Assembly: GCA_016778045.1 (NCBI GenBank)
Contig: JADHQG010000010.1
Span: forward strand, 1 to 41,140
Length of the DNA stretch: 41,140 nucleotides
Direction: 5' to 3'
DNA from: Luminiphilus sp.
Lineage (GTDB): Bacteria > Pseudomonadota > Gammaproteobacteria > Pseudomonadales > Halieaceae
Below, one piece after another: positions 11,816 through 19,122 of this stretch (positions within the stretch are counted from its first letter, which is position 1; every line of letters begins with the position of its first letter). The position numbers and the translations under genes were made by a program. The notes under the pieces are model-generated. The model was not told where the DNA came from and did not search any database. It saw only the letters and a program-made list of their open reading frames with translations.

Positions 11816-12889
11816 ATGAGTCGATTCTGGGTTGATAGGGTGACGGCGCTACAGCCATATGTGCCCGGCGAGCAGCCTCAATTCCCGTCGCTGGTCAAAC
11901 TCAACACCAATGAGCACGCGCTACCGCCGCCTGATTCCGTAATGCAGGCCATCGCAGCAATCGGTGCTGATCAACTGCGCCGTTATCCCGATCCTGCGGC
12001 GACGACTTTGTGCGCAGCCATCGCTCATGCCGAAGGGCTTAACCCCGATCAGGTTTTTGTGGGCAACGGCTCTGACGAGGTGCTGGCACACTTGTGGTTG
12101 GCGTTTCTGGCAGGTCGCGCAGTGCAGACGCTGGATACGACCTACGGTTTTTATCCGGTCTGGGCAACGCTGTATGGTTCAGATTTGCATGAGGTGCCGG
12201 TTAACCCCGACTTTTCGGTCGACCTCAATGCGCTTAAGGCGTCAGTTTTACCCGTAGTGTTGGCCAACCCCAACGCACCAACAGGCCTCGCCATCTCTCG
12301 CGAGGAGGTTGAATCTCTGGTGAAAGACAATCGCGACCGTCTGGTCGTCATTGACGAAGCCTACTTTGGCTTTGGCGCCGAATCTGTCGTGCCGCTGGTC
12401 CACGACTATGACAACCTGCTCGTGACGCGAAGCCTTTCCAAGAGTCACGCTTTGGCGGGTATGCGGGTCGGTTACGCCCTGGCGCACCCGGAGTTAATTG
12501 AAGGGCTGCGTCGCGTTAAAGAGTCTTTTAATTCCTATCCCTTGGATTGCATTGCCCAAGTCGCCGCCACGGCGGCCATTGAGGATCAAGAATGGTTCCG
12601 CGAGGCATCCGGCAGGGTGGTGGCAAATCGGCAGGCCATGATTTCTGCGCTGAGTGCTCTCGGGTTTGAGGTCTTGCCGTCAGCAGCCAACTTCATTTTC
12701 GTGAAGCACTCCCATTTACAGGGTGAGCAAATCTTCGCCGCTCTGAGGGCGGCCGACATTTTGGTGCGGCGCTGGGACAAACCGCGCATCGGCGATTGGC
12801 TCAGAATTTCGGTGGGGGACGAAGCCCAAACGGAGCGATTGCTGAACGTGACGGAAGAAATAGTCAGCAGATCGTCAGCGAATCGCTAA
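11816..12889 (+). CDS. hisC: HisC, histidinol-phosphate aminotransferase
   Basis: HisC is a fold-type I PLP aminotransferase that converts imidazole-acetol phosphate to histidinol phosphate in histidine synthesis. The 357-residue protein shows LVKLNTNEHALPPP at the substrate-entry region, VGNGSDEVLAHL, the NPNAPTG motif, DEAYFGF, and the PLP Schiff-base lysine K209 in SLSKSHALAGMRVGYA. ATG 11816 has AGGG eight bases upstream, better than GTG 11807. It stands apart from other his genes, as second copies (HisC2-type) often do; such enzymes may also transaminate aromatic amino acids, so exact substrate preference is open. A long hairpin with a T-run follows. Confidence 0.92.
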   Translation: MSRFWVDRVTALQPYVPGEQPQFPSLVKLNTNEHALPPPDSVMQAIAAIGADQLRRYPDPAATTLCAAIAHAEGLNPDQVFVGNGSDEVLAHLWLAFLAGRAVQTLDTTYGFYPVWATLYGSDLHEVPVNPDFSVDLNALKASVLPVVLANPNAPTGLAISREEVESLVKDNRDRLVVIDEAYFGFGAESVVPLVHDYDNLLVTRSLSKSHALAGMRVGYALAHPELIEGLRRVKESFNSYPLDCIAQVAATAAIEDQEWFREASGRVVANRQAMISALSALGFEVLPSAANFIFVKHSHLQGEQIFAALRAADILVRRWDKPRIGDWLRISVGDEAQTERLLNVTEEIVSRSSANR

Positions 12890-12905
12890 GCCCGCCGGCG
12901 CAGCG

Positions 12906-12949
12906 GCGCCTGTGATCGGAGAGACTCCTTTGATCGCAGCGGCGCTTTT
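12906..12949 (+). terminator. Long imperfect hairpin terminator behind hisC
   Basis: The left arm GCGCC-TG-TGATC-GGAG pairs with a right arm ending CTCC-TTTGATCGCAGC-GGCGC, with bulges. The tip is GGAG-AGA-CTCC. Four T residues follow (12946-12949). It lies 17 bases after the hisC stop and 10 bases before the end of the convergent condensing-enzyme gene, so it may end transcription from hisC, and perhaps from both sides. Confidence 0.7.
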
Positions 12950-12959
12950 GGTTCAGCCT

Positions 12960-14084
12960 CTAGCGGCGGCGCAGCACAATGGAGCCGATGCTGTAGCCCG
13001 CTCCAAACGAGCACAGCACTGCCAGATCCCCAGGGTCTAGGTCATCACTGTGCTTGTGAAAGGCAATAATGGAGCCTGCCGAAGAGGTGTTGGCGTATTC
13101 GTCCAGAATAGTTGGAGACTCTGCCGGCGACGGATCGCGACCAAAAACTTTGCGTGCGATCAGGTCGTTCATGTTTTGATTGGCCTGATGAAGCCAGATG
13201 CGCGCGAGATCATCAGGCGCAATGCCTAGCTCAGCAATCTGACTGCTGATCTGCTCTGCGACTGCCGGGCAGACCTCTTTGAACACCTTTCGACCTTCTT
13301 GCACAAAGAGCTTATCGACCTCTCCGACGCCCGACTCATCTGCCCGGTTAAGAAAACCGAAGTTGTTGCGGATATTGTTCGAGAACAGCGTTTGCATGCG
13401 CGAATCGAGGATGTCCCAGCCTCTTGAGGCGTCTGCCGTTTCGCTGGATTCAACAACGATCGCGGTGGCGACGTCGCCAAAAATGAAGTGAGAATCGCGA
13501 TCACGGAAGTTCAGATGGCCCGTGCAGATCTCGGGGTTGACCACCAACACGCGGCTCGCGCTACCCGATCTGACGGCGTCGCTGGCTTGTTGTATGCCAA
13601 AGGTGGCTGAAGAGCAGGCGACGTTCATATCGAATGCAAACCCTGTTGCCCCCAATGCGGCCTGGACCTCAATGGCCATGGCTGGATAGGCGCGCTGCAT
13701 ATTGGAGGCGGCCACAATGACCGCGTCAATCTCAGCAGCACTGATGTTGGCTTGCGCCATTGCCTCTGCAGCCGCGCGACAGGCAATTTCGCACATGACC
13801 GAGGGTTCGTCGTTCGGTCGCTCTGCGATGTCCGGCACCATACGAAGTGGGTCCAGAATGCCCGCTTTGTTAATCACATAGCGAGACTTGATACCCGAGG
13901 CTTTCTCGATAAATTCGGCCGAGGAGTGTGTCTTGGGCTCCAATGAGCCAGCGGTAATCTCCTCGCGGTGCTCGGCATTGAAGTGGTCGACCCAAGCGTT
14001 AAATGAGGCGACCAGCTCCTCATTACTGACAGACTCGGGTGGTGTATAGAGCCCCGATCCGGAGATGACTGCCGAGCCTGGCAT
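12960..14084 (-). CDS. Beta-ketoacyl-ACP synthase III-type condensing enzyme (FabH-like)
   Basis: The 374-residue thiolase-fold enzyme has a complete KAS III triad: Cys157 in NVACSSATFG, His299 in LHQANQNM, and Asn332 in ANTSSAGSI. It condenses an acyl-CoA with malonyl-ACP. At 374 residues it is longer than classical FabH (about 317), with an insertion near residues 30-65 (HREEI ... SSAEFIEKASGIKSRYV). That form resembles the Pseudomonas PA3286-type enzyme, known to divert medium-chain acyl-CoA from beta-oxidation into fatty acid synthesis; that match is from memory and substrate choice is inference. It starts only 5 bases after the gltA stop, so it is probably the second gene of a gltA transcript. 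Confidence 0.88.
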   Translation of the reverse strand: MPGSAVISGSGLYTPPESVSNEELVASFNAWVDHFNAEHREEITAGSLEPKTHSSAEFIEKASGIKSRYVINKAGILDPLRMVPDIAERPNDEPSVMCEIACRAAAEAMAQANISAAEIDAVIVAASNMQRAYPAMAIEVQAALGATGFAFDMNVACSSATFGIQQASDAVRSGSASRVLVVNPEICTGHLNFRDRDSHFIFGDVATAIVVESSETADASRGWDILDSRMQTLFSNNIRNNFGFLNRADESGVGEVDKLFVQEGRKVFKEVCPAVAEQISSQIAELGIAPDDLARIWLHQANQNMNDLIARKVFGRDPSPAESPTILDEYANTSSAGSIIAFHKHSDDLDPGDLAVLCSFGAGYSIGSIVLRRR

Positions 14085-14089
14085 GGGGC

Positions 14090-15385
14090 TTATCGCTTAT
14101 CCAGCGGGATAAAGTCGCGTTGCTTTTCGCCTGTGTAGAGCTGCCTCGGTCGCCCAATGCGGTAGGCGCCACCAATCATCTCGTTCCAATGCGCAATCCA
14201 GCCGACAGTGCGACCGATGGCGAAGATGACGGTGAACATAGACGTTGGAATACCCAGCGCTTTAAGAATAATGCCCGAGTAGAAATCGACGTTGGGATAC
14301 AGCTTCTTCTCGATGAAGTACTCATCTCGGAGCGCGATTTCCTCAAGCCGCTTGGCGATCTCAAGGTTTTCATCCTCAATGCCCAGCTCAGCCAGTACTT
14401 CGTCAGCCGCCTGCTTCATGACTTTGGCCCGGGGGTCGAAGTTCTTGTACACCCTGTGACCGAAGCCCATGAGCCTGAACGGATCGTCCTTGTCCTTTGC
14501 CCGTGCGATAAATTCGTCGATGCGGTCCACAGAGCCAATCTCTTCTAGCATCTTAACCACTGCCTCGTTGGCCCCGCCGTGGGAGGGTCCCCACAAGGCA
14601 GCGATGCCGGCGGCGATGCAAGCGAAGGGGTTCGCCTGAGAGGAACCCGCCAGTCGCACTGTCGATGTGGACGCATTCTGCTCGTGGTCGGCGTGGAGTA
14701 GGAAAATACGATCCATGGCTCGGGCGATCGTAGGTGACACCTTTGTCGGCTCACAGGGATTGCCGAACATCATGTAAAGGAAGTTCGCCGCGTAATCGAG
14801 ACTGTTGTCCGGGTACATGAACGGTTGGCCGATCGAGAACTTATAACTCATTGCAGCGATCGTTGGCATTTTGGCGATGAGGCGAAATGCAGCCACTTCT
14901 CGATGCCACGGGTCAGAGATATCGGTTGAGTCGTGATAGAACGCGGACAGGGCGCCCACCACACCACACATAATCGCCATGGGGTGCGCATCGCGCCGGA
15001 AGCCATTGAAAAACGTACGAATTTGCTCGTGGACCATGGTGTGCCGGGTCATGATGCCGACGAATTCGGCCTTTTGATCGGCCGTTGGCAGTTCGCCATT
15101 CAGGAGCAGGTAGCAAGTCTCGAGGTAGTCTGAATGCTCCGCCAGCTGCTCGATAGGGTAGCCACGGTGCAACAGCACTCCCTTCTCGCCGTCGATAAAC
15201 GTGATTTGCGATTCGCACGCCGCGGTAGAGGTAAACCCGGGGTCGTAAGTGAAGTAACCGTTCGCTGTCAGTTTGCCCACGTCGACGACATCGGGACCCA
15301 GCGTTCCCGTCCTGACAGTCAGGTCGATCTTCTCGGAAGATCCATCCGCATGTGTGAGGTTAAGAGTGGCTTGCTTGTCAGACAT
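14090..15385 (-). CDS. gltA: GltA, type II citrate synthase
   Basis: Citrate synthase condenses acetyl-CoA and oxaloacetate, the entry step of the TCA cycle. The 431 residues match the Gram-negative, hexameric, NADH-sensitive class in length. Visible are the N-terminal strand domain with [16 protein letters not shown], the substrate histidine motif [26 protein letters not shown] with the oxaloacetate-binding residues, and the [17 protein letters not shown] segment with the catalytic aspartate. The ATG at 15385 has no strong Shine-Dalgarno element. A good sigma-70 promoter lies upstream, back to back with that of sdhCDAB, so citrate synthase and the succinate-side enzymes share a control region. 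Confidence 0.97.
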   Translation of the reverse strand: MSDKQATLNLTHADGSSEKIDLTVRTGTLGPDVVDVGKLTANGYFTYDPGFTSTAACESQITFIDGEKGVLLHRGYPIEQLAEHSDYLETCYLLLNGELPTADQKAEFVGIMTRHTMVHEQIRTFFNGFRRDAHPMAIMCGVVGALSAFYHDSTDISDPWHREVAAFRLIAKMPTIAAMSYKFSIGQPFMYPDNSLDYAANFLYMMFGNPCEPTKVSPTIARAMDRIFLLHADHEQNASTSTVRLAGSSQANPFACIAAGIAALWGPSHGGANEAVVKMLEEIGSVDRIDEFIARAKDKDDPFRLMGFGHRVYKNFDPRAKVMKQAADEVLAELGIEDENLEIAKRLEEIALRDEYFIEKKLYPNVDFYSGIILKALGIPTSMFTVIFAIGRTVGWIAHWNEMIGGAYRIGRPRQLYTGEKQRDFIPLDKR

Positions 15386-15419
15386 GAGGAGTGCTACCGC
15401 AACGAATTAAGAGGACGTC

Positions 15420-15448
15420 AAACTAATGCTGAGTGCCAGTCATGTCAA
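15420..15448 (-). promoter_or_regulatory. Sigma-70 promoter for gltA
   Basis: On the minus strand a perfect -35 TTGACA (15443-15448 in plus coordinates) is followed after exactly 17 bases by TAGTTT (15420-15425). The ATG is 34 bases beyond the -10 element. A CAAT-TTG-ATTG dyad (15446-15456) overlaps the -35. Confidence 0.7.
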
Positions 15449-15461
15449 TTTGATTGGGCGC

Positions 15462-15494
15462 ATGGTGGTCGTGTCTGTCGTGAATAGCCACCAT
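15462..15494. promoter_or_regulatory. Inverted repeat ATGGTGG-N19-CCACCAT between the divergent gltA and sdh promoters
   Basis: ATGGTGG (15462-15468) and CCACCAT (15488-15494) form perfect 7-base arms separated by 19 bases, centred between the two divergent promoters. The interval contains a direct repeat GTCGTG-TCT-GTCGTG (15468-15482). The arrangement suits a regulator that acts on both promoters, but I do not recognise the motif. Confidence 0.45.
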
Positions 15495-15505
15495 TACGAC
15501 GCAAA

Positions 15506-15536
15506 AATTGTAATCAATTGTGTGCCCACCTATACT
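15506..15536 (+). promoter_or_regulatory. Sigma-70 promoter for sdhCDAB with overlapping AATTG-N4-CAATT dyad
   Basis: TTGTAA (15508-15513) and TATACT (15531-15536) are 17 bases apart, a strong promoter pair reading toward sdhC. The dyad AATTG-TAAT-CAATT (15506-15519) covers the -35 element, where a bound protein would block polymerase. Confidence 0.72.
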
Positions 15537-15604
15537 CCCGACCGCGGCCGTTTTGCCACTCGGGCGGGCGTCGCATGATCAACACAACTACTCTGAGAGT
15601 GAAC

Positions 15605-15991
15605 GTGAGACCGACTTCAAAAGATACGCGTCCCGTCAATTTGGACTTGGGCACGATTGAGCTGCCGGTAACCGCCTATGCGTCGATCACGCATCGCGTT
15701 ACCGGCGTGCTGATGTTTTTTTCGAGCTTCCTGATGCTATGGGCGCTCGATGCCAGTCTGGAGTCTGAGGCTTCCTTTGACGCACTGGCGGCGGTCCTGT
15801 CGTCTCCTCTGGCTAAGGGCATTGCATGGGTGATTGCCAGCGCGCTGACCTATCACGCGCTGGCCGGTGTTAAGCATCTTGTAATGGACGCCGGCGTAGG
15901 TGAGACCTTGCGTGGCGGGGTTATTGGCGCTCGGATCGTATTTTTATTGGCCGCTCTCGCTGCGGCCGCATGGGGCACGCTCCTATGGTGA
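15605..15991 (+). CDS. sdhC: SdhC, succinate dehydrogenase cytochrome b556 subunit
   Basis: SdhC is one of the two membrane anchors of complex II and helps bind haem b and ubiquinone. The family signature RPVNLDLGTIELPVTAYASITHRVTG is shown in part here as TRPVNLDL and SITHRVTGV. Three membrane helices follow (about residues 30-52, 69-90 and 104-127). I prefer GTG 15605, which has GAGAG 6 bases upstream and gives 128 residues, the usual size. ATG 15575 (138 residues) is a real alternative and GTG 15518 is unlikely because it lies upstream of the predicted transcription start. The stop overlaps sdhD. Confidence 0.88.
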   Translation: MRPTSKDTRPVNLDLGTIELPVTAYASITHRVTGVLMFFSSFLMLWALDASLESEASFDALAAVLSSPLAKGIAWVIASALTYHALAGVKHLVMDAGVGETLRGGVIGARIVFLLAALAAAAWGTLLW

Positions 15992-16344
15992 CTTCTGTAA
16001 CGAGTTTCAGCCGCACAGGGCTGTCTGATTGGTTAATCCAGCGCGTTACCTCTCTGGTGTTGTTGGCATATTTTATTTTGATTGCGTACCAGTTACTGGG
16101 CTCAGTTGACTACACTTCATGGCGAGCGTTGTTCGACCAGACGTGGATGAAGGTGTTTACCTTGATGGCGGCGTTGTCTTTGGCTGCACACAGCTGGATT
16201 GGTTTGTGGTCGGTGTTCACAGACTACCTGACCGAGAGAATGCTTGGCCCAAAAGGAAACGCCATCCGTTTGGCCTGCCAGTTGGGAGCGTCATTGTCTC
16301 TGGTGGGATACGTGATTTGGATTATCGTTGTCGTTTGGAGCTAG
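15985..16344 (+). CDS. sdhD: SdhD, succinate dehydrogenase membrane anchor subunit
   Basis: SdhD is the second three-helix anchor of complex II. The 119 residues contain membrane helices at about 20-42, 53-78 and 92-116. LAAHSWIGLWSVFTDY carries the conserved haem-ligand histidine and the quinone-site Asp-Tyr pair. The start is taken as ATG 15985, overlapping the sdhC stop by 7 bases; ATG 15970 would add five residues. It is followed after 56 bases by sdhA. Confidence 0.9.
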   Translation: MVTSVTSFSRTGLSDWLIQRVTSLVLLAYFILIAYQLLGSVDYTSWRALFDQTWMKVFTLMAALSLAAHSWIGLWSVFTDYLTERMLGPKGNAIRLACQLGASLSLVGYVIWIIVVVWS

Positions 16345-16400
16345 GCCAAATCAGGCGCAGTGGCGTCTGGAGCCTTTTGCTGTTGGGATAAGTAAGCACT

Positions 16401-18164
16401 ATGAAAACAATATCGTTTGATGGGGTCATTGTTGGGGGCGGTGGTGCCGGCATGCGCGCAGCCCTGCAGCTTGCTCAATCTGGGTACAAGACAGCCGTCA
16501 TATCAAAGGTATTCCCGACCCGTTCCCACACGGTCTCTGCGCAGGGCGGCATTACCTGTGCGATCGCTAGTGCTGATCCGCAGGATGACTGGCGCTGGCA
16601 TATGTATGACACCGTAAAGGGGTCTGACTACATTGGTGATCAAGACGCTATTGAGTACATGTGCTCGGTCGGGCCCGAGGCGATCTTTGAGCTGGAGCAT
16701 ATGGGGTTGCCATTTTCCCGAACCGAAGAGGGTCGAATTTATCAACGACCCTTCGGTGGTCAGTCGAAGAATTTTGGAGAGGGCGGGCAGGCAGCGAGAA
16801 CCTGTGCGGCCGCCGACCGGACCGGTCACGCTTTGCTCCATACCCTCTATCAGAACAACATTAAAAACGAGACGGTGTTTTTCAACGAGTGGTTCGCTGT
16901 TGATCTGGTGAAGAATCAGGACGGTGCAGTAGTGGGTGTGATAGCGATCTGCATCGAGACAGGCGAGACCGTGTATGTGAAGTCAAAGGCGACGGTATTT
17001 GCCACCGGTGGCGCCGGTCGTATTTATGCCTCTACGACCAACGCCCATATCAATACGGGTGATGGCATGGGCATGGCGCTGCGCGCTGGCGTGCCCGCTC
17101 AAGACATGGAGATGTGGCAGTTCCATCCGACCGGCATCTACGGTGCAGGAACACTGGTGACTGAGGGCTGCCGTGGCGAGGGCGGCTACCTGATCAATAA
17201 GGATGGCGAGCGATTCATGGAGCGCTACGCCCCGAACGCCAAAGATCTTGCAGGGCGGGATGTGGTCGCACGGTCAATGGTGTTGGAAATTCTGGAAGGC
17301 CGAGGCTGTGGTCCAAACGGCGACCACGTCAAGCTCAAGCTGGATCATCTGGGTGAAGAAGTACTGGAGTCGCGGCTACCTGGCATTTGCGAGCTCAGCC
17401 GCACTTTTGCTCATGTCGACCCCGTAAAAGAACCGATTCCGGTTGTGCCAACTTGCCACTACATGATGGGGGGTATTCCAACCAATGTGCACGGGCAGGC
17501 ACTGACGGTCGACGCGAATGGTGACGACCAAATCATCCCCGGCTTGTATGCCTGCGGTGAAGTGGCGTGCGTCTCGGTTCACGGTGCGAACCGTTTAGGC
17601 GGTAACTCTTTGCTCGATCTGGTGGTATTTGGCCGCGCGTCTGGCTTGTTTATTGAGAAGGCGCTCCGAGAGGGTATTGAGTTGCGCGATGCCTCGCAGA
17701 CTGACATCGAGGCCGCGGATGCCAGACTGACTGCCCTCAACGAACGCCAGAATGGCGAGCAGGTCGCCCCATTGCGCGCTGAGCTGCAGGAAATCATGCA
17801 GAATCATTTTGGCGTGTTCCGGACCGGCGAGTTTATGCGAGAGGGTATCGCCAAACTCGCTGATCTGCGGGGCCGTGTCGAGAACGTGGCCTTGGCAGAC
17901 CGCTCAAGCGCCTTCAACACGTCTCGCATCGAGTGTTTGGAACTGCAGAATTTATTTGAGACCGCTGAGGCGACGGCTATAGTTGCTGAAGCGCGCGACG
18001 AAAGCCGTGGCGCCCACGCGCGTGAAGACTTTACAGAGCGCGACGACGAAAATTGGCTGTGTCACTCCCTCTACCACAGCCAGGGCAAAAAGGTGTCTAA
18101 GCGAGGCGTTAACTTTACGCCGCAGACCGTCGAGACCTTCCAGCCCAAGGCGAGAAGTTACTGA
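16401..18164 (+). CDS. sdhA: SdhA, succinate dehydrogenase flavoprotein subunit
   Basis: SdhA oxidises succinate to fumarate on a covalently bound FAD, on the cytoplasmic face of complex II. The 587-residue length is standard. Residues 8-18 form the dinucleotide-binding [10 protein letters not shown] loop, and His43 in [11 protein letters not shown] is the covalent FAD attachment site. [11 protein letters not shown] and the [13 protein letters not shown] stretch hold substrate-binding residues; [17 protein letters not shown] follows. The start has only a weak ribosome-binding sequence. sdhB follows after 20 bases. Covalent flavinylation would need SdhE, not in this window. Confidence 0.97.
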   Translation: MKTISFDGVIVGGGGAGMRAALQLAQSGYKTAVISKVFPTRSHTVSAQGGITCAIASADPQDDWRWHMYDTVKGSDYIGDQDAIEYMCSVGPEAIFELEHMGLPFSRTEEGRIYQRPFGGQSKNFGEGGQAARTCAAADRTGHALLHTLYQNNIKNETVFFNEWFAVDLVKNQDGAVVGVIAICIETGETVYVKSKATVFATGGAGRIYASTTNAHINTGDGMGMALRAGVPAQDMEMWQFHPTGIYGAGTLVTEGCRGEGGYLINKDGERFMERYAPNAKDLAGRDVVARSMVLEILEGRGCGPNGDHVKLKLDHLGEEVLESRLPGICELSRTFAHVDPVKEPIPVVPTCHYMMGGIPTNVHGQALTVDANGDDQIIPGLYACGEVACVSVHGANRLGGNSLLDLVVFGRASGLFIEKALREGIELRDASQTDIEAADARLTALNERQNGEQVAPLRAELQEIMQNHFGVFRTGEFMREGIAKLADLRGRVENVALADRSSAFNTSRIECLELQNLFETAEATAIVAEARDESRGAHAREDFTERDDENWLCHSLYHSQGKKVSKRGVNFTPQTVETFQPKARSY

Positions 18165-18184
18165 GCGTTTAGGAGCAGTAGAGC

Positions 18185-18892
18185 ATGTTGCAGGTCAGCT
18201 TATATCGTTATAACCCAGAGACTGACGACGCCCCGTTTATGCAGGACTTTTCGGTCGATACGAGTGGCCGAGACCTGATGGTGCTGGATGTTCTGGAGCT
18301 GATTAAGGCCGAGCACGACGGCAGTGTGACCTACCGCAGGAGCTGTAGAGAGGGTGTATGCGGCTCCGATGGTCTGAATATGAACGGTAAGAACGGGTTG
18401 GCTTGCATCACACCTTTGTCTGACGCGGTGAAGGGCGGCAAGTTAGTGATTCGTCCGTTGCCGGGACTGCCAGTCATTCGCGATCTGGTCGTGGATATGA
18501 GCCTGTTTTATGCGCAGTACGAGAAAGTGCAGCCTTACTTGCAGAATCCGACGCCGGCGCCCGCCATCGAGCGCTTGCAAAGTCCCGAGGAGCGAGCGCA
18601 TTTAGACGGGCTGTACGAGTGCATTCTCTGTGCGTGCTGTTCTACCAGTTGCCCCTCTTTTTGGTGGAACCCCGACCGTTTTGTGGGTCCGGCTGGTTTA
18701 CTTCAGGCATATCGGTTTCTCGCTGATAGTCGCGACACGGCAACAGAGGAGCGGTTGGCGAAGTTGGACGACCCCTTCAGTGTGTTCCGTTGTCATGGTA
18801 TCCAGAATTGTGTCAACGTCTGCCCAAAGGGTCTCAACCCAACCAAGGCAATCGGCCACATTCGGACCATGTTGCTAAATCGCGCAACATAG
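18185..18892 (+). CDS. sdhB: SdhB, succinate dehydrogenase iron-sulfur subunit
   Basis: SdhB passes electrons from FAD to quinone through three clusters. The 235 residues show the [2Fe-2S] ligands in SCREGVCGSDG ... GLAC, the [4Fe-4S] ligands in CILCACCSTSCP, and the [3Fe-4S] set in CHGIQNCVNVCPKG. Length and motif spacing are standard. It completes the sdhCDAB operon. No terminator is visible behind it, so read-through into sucA is possible. Confidence 0.97.
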   Translation: MLQVSLYRYNPETDDAPFMQDFSVDTSGRDLMVLDVLELIKAEHDGSVTYRRSCREGVCGSDGLNMNGKNGLACITPLSDAVKGGKLVIRPLPGLPVIRDLVVDMSLFYAQYEKVQPYLQNPTPAPAIERLQSPEERAHLDGLYECILCACCSTSCPSFWWNPDRFVGPAGLLQAYRFLADSRDTATEERLAKLDDPFSVFRCHGIQNCVNVCPKGLNPTKAIGHIRTMLLNRAT

Positions 18893-18936
18893 TCCTCGGC
18901 CCCTCATAGCTAGCATTCATATCTGATTTATAGTCG

Positions 18937-18953
18937 GTTATACGTAATATAAC
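18937..18953. promoter_or_regulatory. Dyad GTTATA-N5-TATAAC in the AT-rich sdhB-sucA gap
   Basis: A perfect 6-base inverted repeat sits in a markedly AT-rich island (about 18918-18970) within an otherwise GC-richer region. The island has several -10-like words (TAATAT, TATATT) and probably holds the sucA promoter, but no single -35/-10 pair stands out. Confidence 0.4.
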
Positions 18954-19015
18954 TATAGATTATATTATCTTCAAAGCTTGCCTGAAACGCTAGTATTTAC
19001 AGTACCTGATGACCT

Positions 19016-19097
19016 TGTGGGCTGTGCCCACACACATCGGAGTGTAGACTGCTCCCCGAGATCAGCCGCTTCAGATCGCCAGTGATAGGCGACGAAG
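19016..19097 (+). ncRNA. Structured 5' leader of sucA (candidate cis-regulatory RNA)
   Basis: Three hairpins can be drawn in the 107 bases before sucA. Hairpin 1 is TGTGGGC-TGT-GCCCACA (19016-19032), perfect. Hairpin 2 is a GGAG-N9-CTCC stem near 19039-19055. Hairpin 3 is CTTC-AGA-TCGCC, loop AGTGATA, then GGCGA-C-GAAG (19069-19097). The ribosome binding site AGGGGG follows at 19111-19116. AGACT in loop 2 could pair with AGTCT at 19096-19100, competing with the base of hairpin 3. Cis-regulatory RNAs upstream of sucA are known in other proteobacteria; I cannot test whether this belongs to one of them. Confidence 0.4.
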
Positions 19098-19122
19098 TCT
19101 GACAATCATCAGGGGGCAATAC

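Noticed and set aside
14120-14548. Plus-strand frame of 142 codons antisense to gltA
   Set aside because: It opposes highly conserved citrate synthase sequence and its translation resembles no protein I know; it is a shadow frame.
18893-19015. Terminator separating sdhB from sucA
   Set aside because: No GC-rich stem followed by T residues was found; the AT-rich island looks like promoter DNA instead.
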